A stretch of DNA of 64,000 nt from the NCBI RefSeq assembly GCF_024054565.1, contig NZ_JAMXLR010000092.1, positions 62,001-126,000 of the forward strand, given 5' to 3'. The position numbers were made by a program, and so were the translations under genes. Shown piece after piece: positions 27,559 through 36,646 of this stretch (position 1 is the stretch's first letter; each line of letters starts with the position of its first letter). The notes beneath the pieces were generated by a model. The model was not told the DNA's origin. It did not search any database and saw nothing but the letters and a program-made list of their open reading frames with translations. This DNA comes from Aeoliella straminimaris (lineage in GTDB: Bacteria; Planctomycetota; Planctomycetia; Pirellulales; Lacipirellulaceae).

Positions 27559-28257
27559 ATGTCCGATTCTCCTACCCGCATGCTGGTCATTGCCCCGCAT
27601 CCGGACGACGAAATCCTGGGCGTAGGCGGCACGATGGCCCGGTTCACTGCCGCCGGGGGCGAACTGACGGTGCTCACCGTGGCGGCTCACATGCCTCCGT
27701 TGTATCCCAAGAGCGTGCACGAGCAAACCGTCGCCGAAGCACACCAGGCCCACGCCGTGGTTGGCGCCAAGCGGTCGGTGTTTCTCGATTACCCTGCCGC
27801 GCTGATGGACGATGTGCGCGTGCCCGAGTTCAACGGCCGCATCATGGACCTGGTGGAACAAGTGCGGCCGCACGTGCTGCTGATCCCGTACCCCGATCGG
27901 CACGTAGATCATCGGCAGATCTTCGAAGCGGCCATGGTCTGCTCGCGGCCGGTCGGTGTGGGCCGCGGTATCGGGCTGGTGGCCGCTTACGAGACGATCA
28001 GCGAAACGCATTGGAACGCCCCGCACATCGAACCGAACTTCACACCCAACTGGGTGGTCGACATCTCCGACTCGATTGAAACGAAGCTCGAAGCGATGGC
28101 CTGCTACGAAAGCCAGGTCCACGCGTTCCCTCAGCCTCGATCAGTCGAAGCCCTGAAGGCCCTGGCCCTGTTCCGCGGCAGCCAGGCCGGCTTCGGCTAC
28201 GGCGAAGCGTTTCATATTGTCCGGATGACAACGCCGCCAGAATTCTTGGGTGGCTAG
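27559..28257 (+). CDS. PIG-L family deacetylase (LmbE-like)
   Basis: The 232-residue protein has the zinc site of GlcNAc-PI/bacillithiol/mycothiol-type deacetylases: PHPDDE followed by a late H-x2-H motif in RHVDHRQIF, and the LVAAYETISETHWN segment near residue 170 that is typical of bacterial LmbE members. It would remove an acetyl group from an amino sugar conjugate. The chosen start (27559, MSDSPTRMLVIAPHPDDE) begins at the domain; the frame opens further upstream inside the palindrome. A copy of the 42-bp hairpin follows its stop. Confidence 0.85.
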   Translation: MSDSPTRMLVIAPHPDDEILGVGGTMARFTAAGGELTVLTVAAHMPPLYPKSVHEQTVAEAHQAHAVVGAKRSVFLDYPAALMDDVRVPEFNGRIMDLVEQVRPHVLLIPYPDRHVDHRQIFEAAMVCSRPVGVGRGIGLVAAYETISETHWNAPHIEPNFTPNWVVDISDSIETKLEAMACYESQVHAFPQPRSVEALKALALFRGSQAGFGYGEAFHIVRMTTPPEFLGG

Positions 28258-28263
28258 CGTAGC

Positions 28264-28305
28264 TGTCCCCTCTCCCCGACGCGGGTGAGGGACGGGGGGA
28301 GGGGA
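28264..28305. repeat. 42-bp palindrome, copy 2
   Basis: Arms GTCCCCTCTCCCCG and CGGGGGGAGGGGAC pair with one G-T-type mismatch, and the central GGGTGAGGGACGGGG matches copy 1. It lies just after the PIG-L stop and before the convergent PEP-CTERM gene. Like copy 1, it lacks a T-run. Confidence 0.8.
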
Positions 28306-28318
28306 CTGCGGCAGTGTA

Positions 28319-28891
28319 TTAGTTCCGCCGACGCGACACCAGTCGCACGCCAACCAAGCCCACCAGCAGCAACGTCACGCTTGTCGGCTCAGGAACGACA
28401 GTGACAGACGTCACGGTAGCCGTTGCTCCGGGCAGAGCCCAAGCCAGATCGCAAAACGCGCAATCCTGACTCCACGTCCACGATCCAGTTTCAGATGGGA
28501 GGTCGATTTCAAGTTCGAAATCGGTCGTCCATCCGAAGCCGGAATTGAAATCTATTGTTAAATCCGTCGTCGATGCAAGAAGCACATTGGTCGGTAGTTC
28601 CTCGGCGGCCGATGGTCCATCCACCGTGTGATCAACGGTTTCCAAGTCGTCGGTTGCGGAGAAGCCAAAAGTCCAGAGACCCTGGTCGGCATTCACGGAC
28701 AAGAGGCCGGAGTAGTCAACTGGATATCCACCCTCGGGATACCCCATTCCGTCGAAGACTATCCCAGGTCTAGGTTCATCGACAGTGAAGAGTGTGGTTC
28801 CACTGATAATCTGTCCTTCCAGAACATATGTCTGGCCGGTTGCAATTGAATTCAAGCCGATGAGTACGGCGACGGAAGCAATCAAGCGCAT
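28319..28891 (-). CDS. Small PEP-CTERM exported protein
   Basis: The 190-residue protein has a signal peptide (RLIASVAVLIGLNSIATG) and a small beta-rich domain. It ends in a PEP-CTERM tail: VPEPTS, a hydrophobic helix VTLLLVGLVGVRLV and SRRRN. Two Cys (SQDCAFCDLAW) lie at the end of the domain and could form a disulfide. The ATG at 28891 is preferred over 28912 because it begins the signal. Target of the sorting enzyme is unknown. Confidence 0.75.
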   Translation of the reverse strand: MRLIASVAVLIGLNSIATGQTYVLEGQIISGTTLFTVDEPRPGIVFDGMGYPEGGYPVDYSGLLSVNADQGLWTFGFSATDDLETVDHTVDGPSAAEELPTNVLLASTTDLTIDFNSGFGWTTDFELEIDLPSETGSWTWSQDCAFCDLAWALPGATATVTSVTVVPEPTSVTLLLVGLVGVRLVSRRRN

Positions 28892-29023
28892 GGCGAGGTG
28901 TCCTGCTGGCACTCTTGGTGCATGAACGATTCGGCGCTCAGTTTAGTGTCCACAAAGATTGGCCGATACATCGAATTCGCCGTGCATTTGCGTCATAAGA
29001 AGGCATGATAGCACGGTGGAGTG

Positions 29024-30079
29024 TCAACTTGTGTGCCTGCTTCTCTTCCGCCACTCCCGTGCAAACAGTACCACCAGCGTCACGCCCGTGATCGGGATCA
29101 CGAACCACAGCATCGCGGCGCCGAAGGTGTGTTGGGCGTCGTGATCCGTGGCGGCGAGGATCAAATACGTGGTGTAGGCGATGTAGTAGCCCAATAGCAG
29201 TGCGCCCTCCCAGCGGGAGATTGCCATGCCGGTGAAGAAAATCGGTAGGCACGCCACGGCCACGGCGGTCATCACCGGCAGGTCGAACGCGAGCACCGAG
29301 GGTTGCACCGGTATTCCCGTTGGCGACACCAGGGCGGCCGCGCCCAGCACGCAGAGTAGGTTGAACAAGTTGCTGCCCACAATGTTGCCCACAGCGATGT
29401 CTCGCTCGCCACGCAGTGAGGCCACCACCGAAGTGACGACCTCGGGCAGTGAGGTGCCAGCCGCCACGATCGTCAGTCCGATCACCAGGTTACTGACCTG
29501 CATTGCGGTGGCGATCGTCACCGCACTCTTCACCAAAAGCCGCGAACCAACCACCAATAGCACGAATCCCACCACGGCCAGCACGATCGACCAGACGATG
29601 CTGCTGGACCGAGAGGTCTCGGGTGGCTTGTCTCGCTGAGTTCTGGAAAAGTATAGCAGGAGGCCCGTGTAAATCAGGATGCCGGAAAAGAGGATCGCCC
29701 CATCGACACGGTTAAGCATGCCGTCCCAGGCGAGCGCAATGGTAAGCAGCGAGACACCGATCATGACGGGCACGTCTAACCGCACCAGTTGCGACGAGAC
29801 CACGAGCGGCGAAATGGCGGCCGAGAGCCCGAGAATAAACAGCACGTTGAAGGTGTTGCTGCCAATCACGTTGCCCAGCCCGACGTCGGCCTGGCCATCG
29901 AGCGCGGCTTTGACGCTGACGGCTAGTTCTGGCGAACTGGTGCCAAAGGCCACTACGGTAAGGCCAATTACCAGCGACGAAATGCCCATGGACGCGGCCA
30001 ACTGGCTGGCGCCGCGGACGAGCAGTTCCGCGCCCAGAATCAAAATTGCCATCCCGGCTACTAGTTGCAACGCTGTCAC
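29024..30079 (-). CDS. Calcium/sodium antiporter (CaCA family, YrbG-like)
   Basis: The 351-residue, 10-helix membrane protein has the two inverted alpha-repeats of the CaCA family: VAFGTSSPELAVSVKAALDG near residue 48 and VAAGTSLPEVVTSVVASL near residue 207. Each is followed by a GNVIGSN/GNIVGSN pair, the second ion-binding motif. Such proteins exchange sodium for calcium. It lies 51 bp downstream of a SnoaL-like gene on the same strand. Confidence 0.92.
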   Translation of the reverse strand: MTALQLVAGMAILILGAELLVRGASQLAASMGISSLVIGLTVVAFGTSSPELAVSVKAALDGQADVGLGNVIGSNTFNVLFILGLSAAISPLVVSSQLVRLDVPVMIGVSLLTIALAWDGMLNRVDGAILFSGILIYTGLLLYFSRTQRDKPPETSRSSSIVWSIVLAVVGFVLLVVGSRLLVKSAVTIATAMQVSNLVIGLTIVAAGTSLPEVVTSVVASLRGERDIAVGNIVGSNLFNLLCVLGAAALVSPTGIPVQPSVLAFDLPVMTAVAVACLPIFFTGMAISRWEGALLLGYYIAYTTYLILAATDHDAQHTFGAAMLWFVIPITGVTLVVLFAREWRKRSRHTS

Positions 30080-30130
30080 GATGCGATTGTTCCTTCCACG
30101 CCAGCCAAAACGATAGTTGTCACGCGGTTC

Positions 30131-30538
30131 CTACGCATTTGGTCCAACTTTGCGCTTGAACTCTGTCAAGGCTTCGCGTTGTCCCGGCAGATCTTGGTGT
30201 TCGATGCGCACGATCTGACCGCTATTGTCCACCTCGACGAGTTGCTGGCACGCGAAGGTGAAAGTCTGGCCACTCTTGGTTAGCCGATCAAGGAAATGAA
30301 TTAGCGCTTCCCGCTGGGTCAGCCTTTCGCAGCGGCTCTCGTAGGTTGCCGCGTCGAAGTCGCGTTGTACGCTTTCGCCGCTCTGGCGGTAAGTTTCGAT
30401 GATCTCAGCGGGCCCGTGGTAACGAGTTCCGCGACAAGTATACTCGCAACCCGGGCTGAGCAGGGCCGCAGCCGCCGTGTAGTTTTCCGCATCGAGCGCA
30501 CGAGCGAAGCGTTCGGCAGTTTCCAGGCTCGGGCTCAT
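30131..30538 (-). CDS. SnoaL/NTF2-like fold protein
   Basis: The 135-residue protein has the NTF2-like pattern: an N-terminal helix AERFARALDAENYTAAAALL, then LSPGCEYTCRGTRYHGPAEI, and strands at ALIHFLDRL and FTFACQQLVEVDNSGQIVRI. Such folds bind small molecules or act as enzymes; no active-site assignment can be made. It sits upstream of the antiporter gene on the same strand. Confidence 0.7.
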   Translation of the reverse strand: MSPSLETAERFARALDAENYTAAAALLSPGCEYTCRGTRYHGPAEIIETYRQSGESVQRDFDAATYESRCERLTQREALIHFLDRLTKSGQTFTFACQQLVEVDNSGQIVRIEHQDLPGQREALTEFKRKVGPNA

Positions 30539-30703
30539 CTGCGTTGGTCCGATCGCTTGCCTTTTGGTTGCCGGACGACTACCGCACTACTGCGCTGGCA
30601 GAGTGCTACGCCATTGTGATCCGCACATTGACTATAGCGTGCGACCCATAGCAGTGTGTACCATGCTCGGTTGTCACGATTCGATATCTCTTAGGGACCG
30701 GCG

Positions 30704-31663
30704 ATGATAGTATCCAAGAATCTCAGGTGGAAGTACATCTTCTTCTATGCGTGGAAGAGCATGCTTTACTTCCTGTGTCTGTCGATTGCCGTCTACTTTC
30801 TGCACCACAAGTTCTCATTTATCGACAAGTTGTCGGTTCCGTTCGAAGCCGTGGCGACGCTCAGCACGGCGCTGGCTATCTTTCTGGCCTTCAACAACAA
30901 CTCCGCCTACGACCGCTGGTGGGAGGCCCGTAAGATCTGGGGCAAGCTGGTCAATTATAGTCGCGCGTGGGGACGTGAAGTGTTGACGCTTTCCATGGAC
31001 CAGGAGGGGAGGCCGAATGAAGAACTTGCCTCCTGGCAGCGGGCGATGATCTATCGCCACATGGCTTTTGTGCATGGCCTTCGCGTGTTCCTCCGGCAGC
31101 GACACCCATACAACGGGATCGAACAGGAATTGATGGAGGCGCCCAACGACTACCAGCAAATCAAAGGCTTCCTCCCTCCGGAGGAGTTTGACGAGGTAAT
31201 GAGCAAGAGGAATCCGCCCAACTATCTGCTGATGCTGCAGGGGCGTGACTTGCAGCATGCTTACGACAGGGGGTGGATTTCCGACTATCGGCTGGTCCGT
31301 CTGGACGAGACCTTGATTGAGTTCAACAACCATCAGGGCATGTGCGAAAGGATCAAGAATACGCCATTTCCGCGGCCCTATAGCTACTTCGGCCGGATGT
31401 TCGTCTTCATCCATGGCACGCTGGTGCCGTTTGCCTTTGTCGAAGAACTTGGCGTTTGGAACATTCCGCTGTCGCTTGCGATCAACTTCGTGTTCCTGTC
31501 GCTGGAGCAGATCGGTGCGCGAACCGAAGACCCGTTCGAGAATCGCCCTGGCGATACACCGCTCTCGGCCATCAGTCTGACGATCGAAGAGAATCTGAAG
31601 GAGATGCTCGGCGACACGAACCTGCCGACGAAGCTCGCACCGGTGGGTGGTGTGGTGTTGTAG
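30704..31663 (+). CDS. Bestrophin-family (UPF0187) channel protein
   Basis: The 319-residue protein has four hydrophobic segments and family features: an early helix ending FLCLSIAVYFL, the hallmark VATLSTALAIFLAFNNNSAY followed by DRWWEARKIWG, and the conserved RPYSYFGRMFVFIHGTLVPF. Bacterial members are ion channels related to bestrophins. The next gene is convergent, 12 bp away. No partner genes are evident. Confidence 0.9.
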   Translation: MIVSKNLRWKYIFFYAWKSMLYFLCLSIAVYFLHHKFSFIDKLSVPFEAVATLSTALAIFLAFNNNSAYDRWWEARKIWGKLVNYSRAWGREVLTLSMDQEGRPNEELASWQRAMIYRHMAFVHGLRVFLRQRHPYNGIEQELMEAPNDYQQIKGFLPPEEFDEVMSKRNPPNYLLMLQGRDLQHAYDRGWISDYRLVRLDETLIEFNNHQGMCERIKNTPFPRPYSYFGRMFVFIHGTLVPFAFVEELGVWNIPLSLAINFVFLSLEQIGARTEDPFENRPGDTPLSAISLTIEENLKEMLGDTNLPTKLAPVGGVVL

Positions 31664-31675
31664 CCTGCTGCGATG

Positions 31676-32704
31676 CTATTCGGTGCGAAACTCGCTGAGC
31701 TCCAGATCTTCGATCACCCGCTGCAACTTTGCTTCCAGCTTTGCCACTTTTTTACGCAGGCGATGCACCTCGTCTTCGGCCGAGTAACCCAGTTGCGAGC
31801 CGACACGCAGTTTGGGGGTGTCGAGCGAGTCGCAGACGATATCGATCTCGTCGAGACGCAGTACTCCGTTACCGGTTTGCAGCAGGGGACGTTTGTCGGA
31901 GTCAAAGTTCAACACGCGTCCTGGTATGCCCTGGATGTTGGCGTTTTCGACGATGGTCGCCTGCCACACGATGAGCTTCGCATTGCCCAGGTAGGTGTAC
32001 GCACCGGGGAGGGGACGGGACGCCGCGCGGACCAATTGGGCGATGTCGGTGGCTGCTAGGCACCAGTCGATGTGGCCGTCGGCGGGAGTTCGTTTGCCAA
32101 GGTAACTGGCCTGGCTGTGGTCTTGCGGAGCCGGAGCCCACTCGCCAGCGTTCAGCCGCGGCAGCCACTGGCCGAGCGCTTCGCGGATCGATTGGTTTAC
32201 TTTCTCTTCGATGTCGAAGGCGTAGTCGTCTGGCGAGACGTCGAACGGGTGTTGCGCCAAGATCGGCCCCGAGTCGGCGCCGGCGTCCATCAGAAAGAAC
32301 GTTGCGGCGCCCCGCGCTTGCCCCAACGCGAGCCACGCAATGGGCGCTCGGCCGCGCCCTTCGGGCAACAACGTCGGGTGAAAGCCAACGCACCCCAAGC
32401 GAGGCAGGTTAAGTAACTCGTCAGCCACCAGTTGCGATAGCCCGACCACAAACAGCAGGTCGGGCTGCCACCGTTCGACTGCGGTCATGACCTCTGGAGA
32501 ATTGATCTTCTCGAATCGCACGATGGGCACCTCGGCTCGGGCGGCGATGTCGGACAATTCGGCGAATCCGCTTACGTTTCGCGAAGCCGAGGGTGCGAGC
32601 TCCAACACACCCACCAGATTGCCGCCGGCGGCGACGATCGACTCCAACGCGGTCCGCGAAGTGTTGACGCTGCCGGCAAAGACGATTCGTGGGGCGGAAT
32701 TCAT
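31676..32704 (-). CDS. Formyltransferase-like protein (Fmt/sugar formyltransferase fold) with C-terminal coiled coil
   Basis: The 342-residue protein has the Rossmann start RIVFAGSVNTSR and the formyltransferase active-site region GFHPTLLPEGRGRAPI (His109) followed by LMDAGADSGPI (Asp144). The usual Asn two residues before the His is Gly here (Gly107). A C-terminal OB-like part (LGKRTPADGHIDWC) is followed by a heptad-rich tail, DEVHRLRKKVAKLEAKLQRV. The start at 32704 begins the Rossmann strand. It could formylate an amino sugar rather than tRNA, but no sugar gene is adjacent. Confidence 0.72.
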   Translation of the reverse strand: MNSAPRIVFAGSVNTSRTALESIVAAGGNLVGVLELAPSASRNVSGFAELSDIAARAEVPIVRFEKINSPEVMTAVERWQPDLLFVVGLSQLVADELLNLPRLGCVGFHPTLLPEGRGRAPIAWLALGQARGAATFFLMDAGADSGPILAQHPFDVSPDDYAFDIEEKVNQSIREALGQWLPRLNAGEWAPAPQDHSQASYLGKRTPADGHIDWCLAATDIAQLVRAASRPLPGAYTYLGNAKLIVWQATIVENANIQGIPGRVLNFDSDKRPLLQTGNGVLRLDEIDIVCDSLDTPKLRVGSQLGYSAEDEVHRLRKKVAKLEAKLQRVIEDLELSEFRTE

Positions 32705-33154
32705 GGTGGTCGGTGAGGGGGGCATTTGGCGTGAACTCGACCCATTGTCGGCAATCGCCTCGAAGGGTCAACGTCAGTCGGTGCAGTGCCCTCCACTCGC
32801 GGCTTCGGTAGTCGGCCGCAGAGAACGAAGGGTTCGAACAGGGGGCCGAAGATGTTTCGATATCGCGACGGGTTTGTGTTAATGCCTCGCGGTCTGCCTT
32901 CCATGTGGCAGATTTGCCACACAGATAGTGGTCTGCCTGTCTGCGGCCGACTGCAATCTTTCGGAACTCGGATGCGTTTACTGTCCCCCGCATCTTGGCA
33001 CAGAAACGTAACCTACGCTTGATTGACCGACCAGATGCCCCCGGCCTGTGGGCGGTTACTTATCCACCACACTTTTCATCCGCCAATTTTTTCCGTTGGC
33101 CAGATTTCTGGCCCCGGGCCGCCCGACGCGGCCTCGCTTTTGGGGAAGCGATCC
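32705..33154. other. Intergenic region upstream of the secreted peptidase
   Basis: About 450 bp between divergent genes. No supported gene; open frames here lack domains. A GGGGAA ribosome site precedes the peptidase ATG at 33155. Confidence 0.5.
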
Positions 33155-36100
33155 ATGTCACGCAAACATCGTCCACGTCCCAAACGCCGCAGCAGCATAG
33201 AGTCGCTTGAATTGCGGCAATTGATGGCCGTCGATCCCTTCAATGGTCTGATGGATGCTGGCTTCAGTCAACATGGTACCTTGGACGAGTCTCCCGCTGT
33301 CACGGCGGACACCGAGTTTCCCCCCATCGAAGCGCACAGTTCCTTTCCCGAAATCTCCCAGCACGCGGATGTCGAGCCGACGCTCGACAGCGCGCACAAC
33401 CTGACGGGGTTGGACACCGTGCGGGAGAACTTCGGTTTCTCCGGGACCGGGCAGACGGTTGTCGTCATCGATAGCGGAGTTGCCTACGATCACTACGCGT
33501 TGGGGGGCGGTTATGGTACCGGTTACCGCGTGGTCGGTGGTTGGGACTTTGCCGAAGGCGACTCGGATCCTTACGACGACGCACCCGATGGTTTTCATGG
33601 CACCCACGTGGCCGGCATCATTGGTAGTACCGGCGACCAATTGGGCAAGAACCAAGGCGTAGCCCCTGGGGTCGACCTGGTGGCGCTGCGGGTGTTCGAC
33701 GATAGCGGCTATGGCCACTTTGGTTACGTGTCGAGCGCCCTGCAATGGGTAATCGACCACCACGACGACTTTGCCAACCCGATCACGGCGGTCAACCTGT
33801 CGCTGGGTACCGCCTTTAACGGCGACTCGCCACCGACCGGCTACAGCTATATTGAGAGCAAGTTTGACCAGCTTGAACAACTGGGCATCTTCATTTCGGT
33901 GTCGGCCGGTAACAGTTTCACGACAAACCAATCATTGGTGGACGCCGGAACTCATTACAACACGCCGGGGCTCAGCTATCCGGCTGCCAGCGATTACGTC
34001 GTGCCGGTGATGAGCGTCGACGACGGCGGCGCCCTGAGTTACTTCAGCCAGCGTCACTCCAGCGCCATTGCCGCGCCGGGACGATTCATTCGTAGCACCT
34101 TGCCCGATTTCGCCGGCAACAATAACGGGGTGGACGACGATTGGGGCAGTGCCTCGGGCACCAGCATGGCGTCGCCTTACGTGGCCGGCGCCAGCGTGAT
34201 CATTCGCGAGGCAATGGAGTTGTTGGGCTACTCCACCATCACGCAGGACGTGATCTACGCCCATATGCGGGAGACAGCCGATACGTTTTACGATTCGGCC
34301 ACCAGCCAGAGCTACCTGCGGCTGAACATGGAATCCGCCATTAACGCGTTGATGCCCGAAGACGACTACGGCGCGAGCGACTCGGCCCACGGGCTCGGTA
34401 CGTTGGGAACCGGCACCACCCAAGTCAGCGGTATGATCTCGTCGCTGACCGACGGCGACTACTTCACGTTTACTGCGGGAGCGACAGGGGTCGCCACGTT
34501 CAGCGCAACGGAGAGTCACGAGCTGGATGTCGCCTGGGACTTTGGGGGCAATGTCGCCACACAGAGCGGCGAAAGTTGGACGATGAACGTCGTGGCAGGG
34601 CAGACCTACACCGTGGGACTCTCGACTTCCGGTGGTCTGGGCTACTACGACATGGATGTATCGATCGAGTCGTCGTTCACGTTCGTCGACTGGGGCAACA
34701 TCGGCGGACAGCAGTCGCACAACGGCATGAACATCGCCGGCGAGGCCTGGTATCGCGTGGTGGCCGGACAATCCGGGTACGTCACGGCCCAGGCAGCCTT
34801 CGCCAATACCAGCGGCAACGTCGACCTCGCCCTGTACGATTCGAACATGCAGATGCTCGACCAGAGCACCACCACGGGCAATGGGGAACGGGTCGACCAC
34901 CTGGCCACCGCGGGCGAAGAGTTCTACCTGTGCATTACAGGTACCAACTCCGACGTCGACGTGCGGTTGACGAACCTGGTGAACAAGATTGGCGGCCAGG
35001 TCGTTGCCAGTGGTACCAGTGCCAACGATACCTATAGTTTCACCGCTGGCAGCGTACACTCGTTATCCGTCAATGGCGTGAGCTATTCGTTCGATGGCGC
35101 CACGGTAACGAACTTCAGCATGAACGGCGGTGCCGGCAGCGACGCGATCACCTTTACCGGCAGTAGTGGCAACGATATGGCCACGGTAAGGGTCAACTGG
35201 ACCAACCTGTCGGGTTCGGGCTACTCGGCCACGGCAGGCAGCATGGAATCGGTGGCGATCTACGCCAGTGGCGGCGACGACACCGCCAAGCTGTACGACA
35301 CCGATGGCGATGAAACGCTGGTGGCGTACACCGACCATGTGACGCTCACTGGTACCGGCTTTCAGCATGAAGTGTATGGCTTCGACCGCACGTATACGTA
35401 CGCATCGGGCGGAAACGACACTGCCACGCTGTACGACTCCGCCCTGCACGACAACTTTGCGGCCTGGGCCGATCGTGCGGTAATGCTCGGGACGGGCTTC
35501 TTCAACGACGTGCACAACTTCGACAGCGTCGTGGCGATCGCCAGCACTGGTGTCGACCGAGCAACGTTCTACGACAGCGCGGGCGATGATACCTACACCG
35601 CGTACAGCGACCGTACCGTCATGGTGGGTACGGGCTTTTCGAACGAAGGCCAAAACTTCGACGCCAGCCATGCCTACAGTACCGCTGGCAACGACGAGGC
35701 GTACTTCTACGACTCGGCCGGCAACGATCTGTACTACGGCTACAGCGACAAGGCCCTGATGCGGGGCACCGGCTATTACAATTCGGCCGACAACTTCCAG
35801 TTCACCGCCGCCTACGCCTCGTCGGGCATCGATAAGGCTTACTTCCTGGATTCGGCCGGCGACGATACGTACTATGGCTGGGCCGACCATGCTACGTACT
35901 CGGGAAGCGGTTTCCGGAACGAGGCCTACGACTTTGGTTACACGTTCGCCAGTTCAAGCGGTGGCAACGACCAGGCCATTATGTATGGCACTTCGGGCGA
36001 CGATGTCTTCACCTGCTGGGACGAGCGGCAGGTGCTGACCGGAACCGATTACTTCCACGACGTTCGCTCCTTTGGCTACACCCTGGCCTACGGCGAGGGT

Positions 36101-36589
36101 GGCTACGACCGTGCCTACATGCATGGCACCGACAACGACGAAACCTACAATGGTTGGTCGGACCAGATCACGATGCAGGGCGCCAGCTTCCTGTACGATG
36201 GCCGTGGCTTCGAATACACTGCTGCCTTCGCCTACGGAGGCAACGACACCGCAACGTTCTACGACACCTCGGGCGACGATACCTACGCGTCGTGGGACTG
36301 GCGGGCCGTGATGCTGGGCAGTGGGTACTTCAACGACGCCCGCGACTTCGAAACGACGTACGCTCACGCCTCCGATGGCAACGACCGTGCGATCTTCCAC
36401 GACTCGGCCGCCGACGACGACGTACATGCCGCAGCCTGGGGTGCGTACTGCACCAACGGCCTCTACTACAACGAAGCACGTGGCTTCGATCGCGTGGAAG
36501 CGTGGCGAGATCTGACGGGCAACGACGAAGCCAGTTCCGATTCGATCGACTACGTCTTCAAGCTCTACGGCGACTGGATCTCGGTTTAA
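33155..36589 (+). CDS. Subtilisin-like (S8) secreted peptidase with PPC-like domains and nine 46-residue repeats
   Basis: This 1144-residue protein starts with a basic stretch and SSIESLELRQLMAVDP, the variant signal of large planctomycete exported proteins. The S8 domain has Asp106 (VVVIDSGVAYD), His151 (FHGTHVAG) and Ser337 (GTSMASPYVAGA), a complete triad. Two domains resembling pre-peptidase C-terminal domains follow at roughly residues 400-510 and 510-610. Then come one degenerate unit and nine tandem units of exactly 46 residues (DNA 35264-36505), each of the form GGNDTATLYDSAGDDTY plus AVMLGTGFFND. The start is set at the basic Met with a GGGGAA ribosome site. Probably surface-anchored or secreted. 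Confidence 0.9.
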   Translation: MSRKHRPRPKRRSSIESLELRQLMAVDPFNGLMDAGFSQHGTLDESPAVTADTEFPPIEAHSSFPEISQHADVEPTLDSAHNLTGLDTVRENFGFSGTGQTVVVIDSGVAYDHYALGGGYGTGYRVVGGWDFAEGDSDPYDDAPDGFHGTHVAGIIGSTGDQLGKNQGVAPGVDLVALRVFDDSGYGHFGYVSSALQWVIDHHDDFANPITAVNLSLGTAFNGDSPPTGYSYIESKFDQLEQLGIFISVSAGNSFTTNQSLVDAGTHYNTPGLSYPAASDYVVPVMSVDDGGALSYFSQRHSSAIAAPGRFIRSTLPDFAGNNNGVDDDWGSASGTSMASPYVAGASVIIREAMELLGYSTITQDVIYAHMRETADTFYDSATSQSYLRLNMESAINALMPEDDYGASDSAHGLGTLGTGTTQVSGMISSLTDGDYFTFTAGATGVATFSATESHELDVAWDFGGNVATQSGESWTMNVVAGQTYTVGLSTSGGLGYYDMDVSIESSFTFVDWGNIGGQQSHNGMNIAGEAWYRVVAGQSGYVTAQAAFANTSGNVDLALYDSNMQMLDQSTTTGNGERVDHLATAGEEFYLCITGTNSDVDVRLTNLVNKIGGQVVASGTSANDTYSFTAGSVHSLSVNGVSYSFDGATVTNFSMNGGAGSDAITFTGSSGNDMATVRVNWTNLSGSGYSATAGSMESVAIYASGGDDTAKLYDTDGDETLVAYTDHVTLTGTGFQHEVYGFDRTYTYASGGNDTATLYDSALHDNFAAWADRAVMLGTGFFNDVHNFDSVVAIASTGVDRATFYDSAGDDTYTAYSDRTVMVGTGFSNEGQNFDASHAYSTAGNDEAYFYDSAGNDLYYGYSDKALMRGTGYYNSADNFQFTAAYASSGIDKAYFLDSAGDDTYYGWADHATYSGSGFRNEAYDFGYTFASSSGGNDQAIMYGTSGDDVFTCWDERQVLTGTDYFHDVRSFGYTLAYGEGGYDRAYMHGTDNDETYNGWSDQITMQGASFLYDGRGFEYTAAFAYGGNDTATFYDTSGDDTYASWDWRAVMLGSGYFNDARDFETTYAHASDGNDRAIFHDSAADDDVHAAAWGAYCTNGLYYNEARGFDRVEAWRDLTGNDEASSDSIDYVFKLYGDWISV
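35264..36505 (+). repeat. Nine 138-bp (46-codon) tandem repeats
   Basis: The units fit 9 x 138 bp with no insertion or deletion. Recurring residues are G-x-D-x-A, YDS/YDT, GDDTY, W-x-D/R, GTGF-N and a final aromatic-rich strand. A less clear unit precedes them. The acidic G-N-D / G-D-D pattern recalls calcium-binding beta-roll repeats but is not the RTX nonapeptide. Confidence 0.85.
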
Positions 36590-36646
36590 GATCCGTCAAT
36601 AGCCCGAACGCCAAGTGGTCGGTACGTGCTCCGTCGCTGCAGGGGG

